Below, piece by piece: positions 52,736 to 57,929 of a stretch of 57,929 bases of DNA. The stretch lies in the NCBI GenBank assembly GCA_037439685.1, contig JBBIVO010000002.1:1-57929 (forward strand), in the 5' to 3' direction. This DNA comes from JAGTRB01 sp037439685 (GTDB taxonomy: Archaea > Thermoproteota > Bathyarchaeia > TCS64). Position 1 is the stretch's first letter. Each line of letters opens with the position of its first letter. Below the pieces are notes generated by a model. That model saw only the letters and a list, made by a program, of their open reading frames with translations, ran no database searches and was not told the DNA's origin. The translations under genes and the position numbers were made by a program.

Positions 52736-52942
52736 GGGAATCCTAAACCATCTATGCGGAGGTATTTCTAATTTTTGGCCTGGGCTGCGGAGCCGAGGTT
52801 TGACCGGTCCACCCCCCACCCAGGGCTTTGCCTCGACCCATTGATATATCTGGTCGATCAGAGCTCCCGTTCGAACCATAAATTTCATCGGCTAAAAAGA
52901 GCCTCTATAGGCTGTCCACTAAGATTTGATGAGTCCTTTATC

Positions 52943-53647
52943 TCACCTCATTTTTTGCCCATATGGGCATATGTAGACGCATATCCCGCAGAGGCCCTCC
53001 CCCATGAGGCGGGCCCTCCTCTCAGAGTAGTCGTTGCAGAGGTGGGCCCTGAGCCTAAGGTCTCTGGGCTCCCTAGGGCTGAAGGGGCGTCCCGTTATGG
53101 CGTTGACTGGGCAGGCCTCCACGCATCTCCTGCAATCTCCGCAGCCGTCTGGAAGGGGCTTGCCGGCCTCTAGGGGGGCGTCGGTGAGAACCGTTGCCAG
53201 CCTAACCCTCGGCCCATGATCCGGCGTTATCAGGAGGCAGCTCTTCCCGATCCATCCTAGGCCGGCTAGGTGGGCTGCAAGCTTGTGGGGGAAGGCCCCC
53301 TCAAGCCTCCTCGCATCGATGGTCTGGGAGGCGGGTATAGGATAGGCCCTATATCCCAGGCTCTGGAGCCGCCTGGCTATGAGGAGGACCGCCCTGTCTA
53401 GGCTCTGGTTAACCATGTTGTATAGCCCCCTGTAGGAGAAGATGGGGAAGGCCTCCTCATGTAGGTGTAAACAGTCTACCACGGCGTCAATGAGCCTCAC
53501 CCCGATGGATACCGCTAGGGGATAAGAGGCGAGGTATTCTCCCCTACCCCTTATGAAGTCCATGGCTGGCCTCAGGTCTGCGACCCCGAGGAGGTCCAGG
53601 CCAAGCCCATCCCTCATACCCTCCAGCTCTCGGTTCAGGGAGTTCAA
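52943..53647 (-). CDS. QueG-like iron-sulfur protein
   Basis: A 234-residue protein related to epoxyqueuosine reductase QueG. It has a cobalamin-reductase-like N-terminal fold (LGLDLLGVADLRPAMDF.. YPLAVSIGVRL), LAGLGWIGKSCLLITPDHGPRVRLATVLTD, and two 4Fe-4S clusters: CGDCRRCVEACPVNAI and CGICVYICPYG. The HEAT-repeat tail of QueG is absent. True queuosine reductase activity is uncertain, since archaea make archaeosine. Start ATG 53647. A redox or corrinoid-activating role is possible. Confidence 0.85.
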   Translation of the reverse strand: MNSLNRELEGMRDGLGLDLLGVADLRPAMDFIRGRGEYLASYPLAVSIGVRLIDAVVDCLHLHEEAFPIFSYRGLYNMVNQSLDRAVLLIARRLQSLGYRAYPIPASQTIDARRLEGAFPHKLAAHLAGLGWIGKSCLLITPDHGPRVRLATVLTDAPLEAGKPLPDGCGDCRRCVEACPVNAITGRPFSPREPRDLRLRAHLCNDYSERRARLMGEGLCGICVYICPYGQKMR

Positions 53648-53680
53648 AGGCTCACCCCTTTAAGCCAGCCTCTCCGGGGA

Positions 53681-54265
53681 TTAAAGGCTTGGGCTGCGTC
53701 TTGGGCTGAATGCCCTCGAGCCCCTCCCCTCAAGCTTGGCCCTGCAATCTATGCAGAAACCCTCCCACCTGAGGGTGGAGCCGTTGAGCAATCCAACATA
53801 CATGAGGTCTATGGGCTCTGGGTGGTGGCCCAACCCCTGGCTGTGGCCTAGGCCATGGGCAGCTATCAACGTCGATGCCTCCTCCTCGACCTCGAAGAGG
53901 GAGAGGATGCCCAGCTCCTCGGAGATGTAGTCTCTGACGAGGTTGACGACGCGCCTGAACCTCCCCCCCTCAAACCTATAATAGGGTGCCACCACCGGAT
54001 CATGGGTTAATGCTAAAAGGAGATTCTCTGTTTCAAAGGCCCTCTTCAGCCTCCTCATCCTTTCGAAGAGGTTGTTGAAGAGGAATGCCTCATAACTCTC
54101 TCCCTTGAAAACTATATTAATGTCATTATCTATTTTTATATCACCAACATAGTTTATTCCTTCCCAAACATCCTCTGGAAAATATTTTAAGGAACGCCAC
54201 AAGATCTCAACCACATCGCCGTCTTTTAGCCCTTGATTTATTGTTAAGACATCTATAAACCCCAT
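53681..54265 (-). CDS. Metzincin (archaemetzincin)-like protein with altered zinc motif
   Basis: A 194-residue protein like the archaemetzincins. The helix STLIAAHGLGHSQGLGHH fits HExxHxxGxxH except that the catalytic Glu is Gly (HGLGH). It is followed by IDLMYVG (Met turn) and CIDC, the extra cysteine pair typical of archaemetzincins. The N-terminal half (VLTINQGLKDGDVVEILWRSL) is AT-rich. Zinc could still bind, but hydrolysis should be lost. Start ATG 54265. It lies 33 bases upstream of the QueG-like gene on the same strand. It could be a non-enzymatic relative or a decaying gene. Confidence 0.8.
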   Translation of the reverse strand: MGFIDVLTINQGLKDGDVVEILWRSLKYFPEDVWEGINYVGDIKIDNDINIVFKGESYEAFLFNNLFERMRRLKRAFETENLLLALTHDPVVAPYYRFEGGRFRRVVNLVRDYISEELGILSLFEVEEEASTLIAAHGLGHSQGLGHHPEPIDLMYVGLLNGSTLRWEGFCIDCRAKLEGRGSRAFSPRRSPSL

Positions 54266-54352
54266 AATCCAACATATTAAGATTAAAATGATTTTTATAT
54301 CTTTCTTAGCTCAAAGCCCTGAGGGCTTAGGCCCCTCTCATCCCAGGAACCC

Positions 54353-55594
54353 CTAAACCCTTCCCCCCATCGCTATGGGCTCCTCTTTCCCACCGGGTTG
54401 AGCTTTTGGGGTTGATGGGTGGATCATGCCCCTGAAGGCTACGGCGAAGGAGGCTGTGGAGGCGGCGTAGATGGCCGTGCTTACGTATCCCGGCAGGTCG
54501 AGGTTGAGGGCCATCAGCGTTCCCCCCAGGGCGGTCCCTACCCCCCTGGAGGCCATGGAGGCCAGGGTGACGAGGCTGTTCACCGTCGCCCTCTCCCCAT
54601 CCTCCGCCATCCTCATCATGAGGTAGCTCATAAGGGTCATGGATAGGTTCATGACGCCAGCCCTCGCGATGTAGAGGGCGGCGGCTAGGGGGAAGGCCGG
54701 GGCCAGTGCCACGGAGAGGTGGAGGGGGAGGACCATCGAGAGGCTTGCCAGGATCCCCCTAAGGGTTCCTAGACGCCTCGAGAGCTTTGGGATCGCCAGG
54801 TTGGCCAAGGCTCCTGAGAGGCTCGCGGCTAGGTAGACGGTGCCGATGGAGGCGGACTCGACGTGGAACTTTACGCTTAGGTAGTAGGCCATCAGCTCTA
54901 TGAAGATCCCCGCGGCCAGGCCGATGAGGGCGTTGGGGAGGCTGAACCTCATAAGCACGCCTCTAGACCTGAGGCGGAGGTTGAAGGGCCTCGCCGTGGG
55001 CCTATCGGATCTAACCAGAAGCAGGACTGCGGAGGCCAGGTATAGGAGGAGGGAGCACCAGCCCATCGTCTTCCCATACGCCTCTGCGAGGGGGAGGCGA
55101 TATCGCTCCATCAATATCGGGGGGATGTATCCGAGCAGGCCTCCGACTGCGTTGGAGGCGAAGCTGAGGAACCCGAGGATGCCGAAGCCCCTCTCCATAT
55201 CCTCCCCCTCGAAGTGGGATGCGTAGAGGGGCTGCAGGAGGACGGTGAAGGCGGAGTTCCCCACGCCAAGGAGGAGGAAGGATGCAAACAGTGAAAGGGT
55301 CTCCCTGGCCATCAGGAGCAGGTTCACCGAGGATATGAGCGCCCCGCAGCCCAGCAGCATGATATTCCTCCTCCCATACCTGTCTCCCAGGAGGCCGAAG
55401 GGTATGGAGAGGGCCATGCAGCTGAGGAGGTTAACCGTCGACATCAGGCCTATGGTCCTCGAGTCGAAGCCCAGAGCCTTGAGGTAGAGCTGAACGACGT
55501 ATCCGAAGAGCCCTCCGAAGATGCTGCCCGCCGAGACGAAGAGGAGGAGGAGCCCAACATCTCGGCTCAGGCCCTCCACCCTGAAGAGGCCCAT
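54353..55594 (-). CDS. MFS transporter
   Basis: About 413 residues with twelve hydrophobic segments. The MFS loop SIPFGLLGDRYGRRN lies between TM2 and TM3, and the second half ends in a weaker repeat. ATG 55594 (MGLFRVEGLSRDVG) is chosen because the preceding frame from 55681 is polar and unlike a membrane protein start. It follows another MFS gene 76 bases away in the same direction. The two are only distantly alike. Substrate unknown. Confidence 0.86.
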   Translation of the reverse strand: MGLFRVEGLSRDVGLLLLFVSAGSIFGGLFGYVVQLYLKALGFDSRTIGLMSTVNLLSCMALSIPFGLLGDRYGRRNIMLLGCGALISSVNLLLMARETLSLFASFLLLGVGNSAFTVLLQPLYASHFEGEDMERGFGILGFLSFASNAVGGLLGYIPPILMERYRLPLAEAYGKTMGWCSLLLYLASAVLLLVRSDRPTARPFNLRLRSRGVLMRFSLPNALIGLAAGIFIELMAYYLSVKFHVESASIGTVYLAASLSGALANLAIPKLSRRLGTLRGILASLSMVLPLHLSVALAPAFPLAAALYIARAGVMNLSMTLMSYLMMRMAEDGERATVNSLVTLASMASRGVGTALGGTLMALNLDLPGYVSTAIYAASTASFAVAFRGMIHPSTPKAQPGGKEEPIAMGGRV

Positions 55595-55670
55595 CGGGCT
55601 TACGCGAGGCCGCCGATTAGGCTCGACACCAAACCTGCAGCCTTCAGCCGGGAGGCGAGGCCTGACCCCC

Positions 55671-56939
55671 TCAGCCCCCACCCCTCTCCCCCTCCTTGAC
55701 GAATAATAGGATCAGGAGTGCAGGCGGGGCTGTGAGGATGGGCTGGAGGATGAGGGGGAGGGTGTGGAAGACCTGGTCGTAGAGGATCCCCCCGAGGAGC
55801 ATGCCGAGGGATGTGAAGATGAGGTTGAAGAAGTTGTTGAATCCCGAGACCTTTCCCCTCTCCTCCAGCGGGATGAGGTCTGCGAAGAGGGCTGAGGAGG
55901 CCGCCCTCCCGAGGACCATCCCAAGCCCCCAGAGGGGGAGGGCCATGAAGAGCCTGAGGAGGTTCCCGTGCAAGACGAGCAGGATGGCCGGCGTGACGGC
56001 GAGGTAGGAGGCCAACAGGGGCATCCTCTTCCCAACCCTGTCTATCAGCTTCCCGCAGGGTATCGCCAGGGCGGTTATGACGACGAAGAGGAGGGTGGCG
56101 AGGAGGGCCCAATCCCCGGGGCTGACTCCCAAGTCCTGGGTTATATACAGCAGCAGGATGGGATCCATCATCGAGAAGGAGAAGATGCTGATCACATTCG
56201 CCAGGAATAGGGCGAAGGCCGAGGCTGGAACCCTCCTCCAGACCCTCAAGCTCTCCACCACCGAGTTCGGGATGACCCTCCAGAGCTCCCCCAAGTTCAC
56301 CCCCGCCGGGTCCCTCAGGGTCTCCCTTAACCTCGATCTAAGGATGGCAGCTGAGATGAAGAGGAGGAAGGCTATGGCGTATCCAAGCCTCAGGCTTGGA
56401 ACGAGGCCGAATCGGGAGTAGAGGTGGCCCGCCAGGAGGGGGGCGGGGGTCGTCGAGACCGCCTCGATGAGGAAGATTATCCCGAAGCCCATCCCCCTCC
56501 TCTCGGGTGGGAGGGAGTCCATCACCATCGCGTTCAGGGCTGGGATGTATATCCTGCATAGGCCCCCCAAGGCCGCCCCTATGAGGATGAAGTGCCAGGT
56601 TGGGGCGAGGGCGTAGATGAGCTGCGTGAACGCCACCGTGAAGGTCATGGTCAAGATAAGCCTCCTCCTCCCAACCTTATCGGCGAGGTACCCCCCGGGA
56701 AACTGTACGAGGGCTTGGGAGACCGTGGACGCAGCCCCTATGAGGCCCACGGTCGCAGCGGTCCCTCCGAGGGCCTGGACATACAATGGATAATAGGTTC
56801 CTGGAAGCTCTCCAGCGAAGTCTAGGATTATCCAGCTCAGGACGAGGATGAGAAAGTTTCCCCTTAAGAGGGAGAGCTCTGACAGGAGGCGGGTTAGGAC
56901 CCTCCCTCCACCTCTCCCCTCAGCCCCTCCATCGGTCAA
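55671..56939 (-). CDS. MFS transporter
   Basis: About 422 residues. SQALVQFPGGYLADKVGRRRLIL is the MFS loop motif and IPCGKLIDRVGKRMPLL its counterpart in the second half. GGLCRIYIPALNAMVMDSLPPERRG is typical of drug/peptide MFS. Start TTG 56939 (MTDGG), or a later start close to the first helix. It is followed by the other MFS gene and lies about 80 bases downstream of the ArsR-type regulator. Regulation by that protein is possible but unproven. Confidence 0.87.
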   Translation of the reverse strand: MTDGGAEGRGGGRVLTRLLSELSLLRGNFLILVLSWIILDFAGELPGTYYPLYVQALGGTAATVGLIGAASTVSQALVQFPGGYLADKVGRRRLILTMTFTVAFTQLIYALAPTWHFILIGAALGGLCRIYIPALNAMVMDSLPPERRGMGFGIIFLIEAVSTTPAPLLAGHLYSRFGLVPSLRLGYAIAFLLFISAAILRSRLRETLRDPAGVNLGELWRVIPNSVVESLRVWRRVPASAFALFLANVISIFSFSMMDPILLLYITQDLGVSPGDWALLATLLFVVITALAIPCGKLIDRVGKRMPLLASYLAVTPAILLVLHGNLLRLFMALPLWGLGMVLGRAASSALFADLIPLEERGKVSGFNNFFNLIFTSLGMLLGGILYDQVFHTLPLILQPILTAPPALLILLFVKEGERGGG

Positions 56940-57020
56940 ACCCTAATCCTCCATTAGATCTTTGGAACGCGGCTCTGGCGGCCCCATCCCCGAACTATGG
57001 CTTAAACCCCTTTTTCGGCC

Positions 57021-57605
57021 TTAACCAGGCCTCTCCCTGTCTCCCTCTATCTGGTATACGAGCTGGTTCGCCATCCTGTAGGCGATCCTCCCGGGGATGG
57101 TGACCAGGTAGCGTCCCCTCCCCTTCTCCTGGACGACGAGGCCGGCACCCTTGAGCACGTCTAGATGGCTTGAGATGGTGCCCGCGCTCATCCCAGGGAA
57201 GGCCTCGAGGAGCTCCCCTAGGTATCTCCCACCCCTGGTCAGCTCCTCCAGTATCCTCATCCTATGCTCGTTCCCCAGGGCGCTCATCACCTCTGCAGCC
57301 CTCTTGGGATCCGCCCTATAATGCCTCTCACTCCTCCCCTTCTTGGCTACGAAGATGCCCTTGGGCCCGACGAAGATCGACCTGTCCAGCTCGCCTCTTA
57401 TCCCAGCCATCACATTCTCCACGATGCTGGAGACATAGTCTCCTATCGCCTCCCCAAGGTCGATCTTCACCGCATAGTCCTCCTTCTCCCCCTCCCTCGG
57501 GGCCCTCCCCTCCCTAAACCTTGAGGATATCTCCCTCAGCTCCCTCCTAAGCTCCTCTATCTCCTCTCTCAGCCTCCTCAGCTCCTCCCTATCTTCACCA
57601 AACAT
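57021..57605 (-). CDS. ArsR-like winged-helix regulator with coiled-coil N-terminus
   Basis: A 194-residue repressor-like protein. Residues 1-40 form a charged coiled coil (REELRRLREEIEELRRELREISSRF). A middle segment (ENVMAGIRGELDRSIFVGPKGIFVAKKG) leads to an ArsR-type winged helix: VMSALGNEHRMRILEELTRGGRYLGELLEAF, recognition helix SAGTISSHLDVLKGAGLV, wing EKGRGRYLV. No metal-binding cysteines are seen. Start ATG 57605 is preceded by an AT-rich region with a repeated sequence, suggesting autoregulation. The ligand is unknown. The adjacent MFS genes may be targets. Confidence 0.85.
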   Translation of the reverse strand: MFGEDREELRRLREEIEELRRELREISSRFREGRAPREGEKEDYAVKIDLGEAIGDYVSSIVENVMAGIRGELDRSIFVGPKGIFVAKKGRSERHYRADPKRAAEVMSALGNEHRMRILEELTRGGRYLGELLEAFPGMSAGTISSHLDVLKGAGLVVQEKGRGRYLVTIPGRIAYRMANQLVYQIEGDRERPG

Positions 57606-57606
57606 A

Positions 57607-57658
57607 GAATCAAATTTGAAAAAAATCGAACAAATATTTAAATTTTTCGAATCAAATT
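57607..57658. promoter_or_regulatory. Direct repeat GAATCAAATT in the ArsR-type promoter
   Basis: Two copies of GAATCAAATT, at 57607-57616 and 57649-57658, 42 bases apart, lie in the AT-rich region directly before ATG 57605. TTCGAA-type short palindromes fall between them. Spacing of four helical turns (42 bp) suits side-by-side dimer binding, but this is a guess from the pattern. Confidence 0.4.
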
Positions 57659-57724
57659 CAAGCCATTAAAGGCGCAGAATCCCGCAAAGGATTTTAACCC
57701 TCAAAATCCAACCAATACCTAAGT

Positions 57725-57796
57725 GGCCGCTGTGGTGTAACGGTAGCATACAGGCCTGTGGAGCCTTCGGCCCGGGTTCGACTCCCGGCAGCGGCC
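57725..57796 (+). tRNA. tRNA-His(GTG) with encoded G-1
   Basis: Acceptor GCCGCTG/CAGCGGC, loop CTGTGGA (anticodon GTG, His), T-arm CCGGG-TTCGACT-CCCGG. An encoded G at 57725 pairs with discriminator C at 57796, as needed by HisRS. The first anticodon-stem pair is C-T, a mismatch. CCA not encoded. Confidence 0.93.
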
Positions 57797-57843
57797 CTCC
57801 CAAAGACAAATTTAAAATCCCTCCTCAACGATCCAATCAAGGG

Positions 57844-57928
57844 GCGGAGGTTGCCAAGCTAGGCCAAAGGCGCAGCCCTGAGGCGGCTGTCCCGAAGGGG
57901 TTCGTGGGTTCGAATCCCACCCTCCGCA
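57844..57928 (+). tRNA. tRNA-Leu(GAG)
   Basis: Acceptor GCGGAGG/CCTCCGC, loop CTGAGGC (anticodon GAG, Leu), a long variable arm (GTCCCGAAGGGGTTC) and T-arm GTGGG-TTCGAAT-CCCAC. Class II length of 85 bases. Discriminator A; CCA not encoded. It ends one base before the window edge. Confidence 0.92.
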
Positions 57929-57929
57929 C

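Noticed and set aside
1..57929. CRISPR array or CRISPR-associated genes
   Set aside because: No regularly spaced repeat was seen and no Cas-like protein was recognised.

Overview
The window reads as chromosomal DNA of a GC-rich archaeon, probably a thermophilic member of the TACK/Thermoproteota side; Bathyarchaeia is my best guess but the sequence does not prove it. Archaeal markers are the GatDE amidotransferase, transcription factor TFE, the SPOUT enzyme Trm56, the NurA-HerA pair, archaeal-type Elp3, an arcadin-1-like protein, tungsten-type aldehyde:ferredoxin oxidoreductases (AOR), tRNA genes without encoded CCA, and many probably leaderless genes behind TATA-like boxes. There is no rRNA gene and no CRISPR array.

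Layout. 1-5 kb: Elp3 (cut by the window edge), a small ABM-like protein, gatD-gatE. 5.2-7.5 kb: seven small winged-helix proteins, two on + and five tightly packed on -, next to nurA-herA (7.7-10.3 kb). 10.4-14.9 kb: a nitrilase-family hydrolase, an amidohydrolase, an ECF-type membrane protein, trm56, TFE and an HD protein. 14.9-21.4 kb is a damaged, foreign-looking stretch: tRNA-Val followed by an integrase stump fused to an FmdE-like gene, a MITE-like element, a transposase relic, an AT-rich methyltransferase with a broken frame, an MFS transporter, an asparaginase-family gene with an in-frame amber codon, an AOR relic and a VapBC pair. 21.6-34.3 kb: three PflA-like radical SAM proteins, a divergent isoleucyl-tRNA synthetase, an AN1-M50 protease, SixA, PRPP synthetase, arcadin-1-like protein, thioredoxin and RNase Z. 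34.3-46 kb: accessory metabolism, with two intact AORs, MoaD/ThiS-like and TusA-like sulfur carriers, a polyferredoxin, nitroreductase, MscS and gamma-glutamyltransferase. 46.5-48.2 kb: tRNA-Lys followed by a second, related integrase relic and other gene debris. 48.2-57.9 kb: Pcm, an M28-like protein, creatininase-family protein, AlaX, a QueG-like Fe-S protein, a metzincin-like protein lacking its catalytic Glu, two MFS transporters, an ArsR-type regulator, tRNA-His and tRNA-Leu.

How the parts fit. gatD/gatE make Gln-tRNA; elp3, trm56, rnz, AlaX and IleRS serve tRNA maturation and charging; nurA/herA process DNA ends. The AOR, MoaD, polyferredoxin and TusA genes suggest tungstopterin-dependent aldehyde oxidation coupled to ferredoxin. 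The two tRNA-linked integrase stumps show that at least two elements once integrated here. The most unusual feature is the winged-helix array beside nurA-herA, whose members fall into two alternating sequence types.
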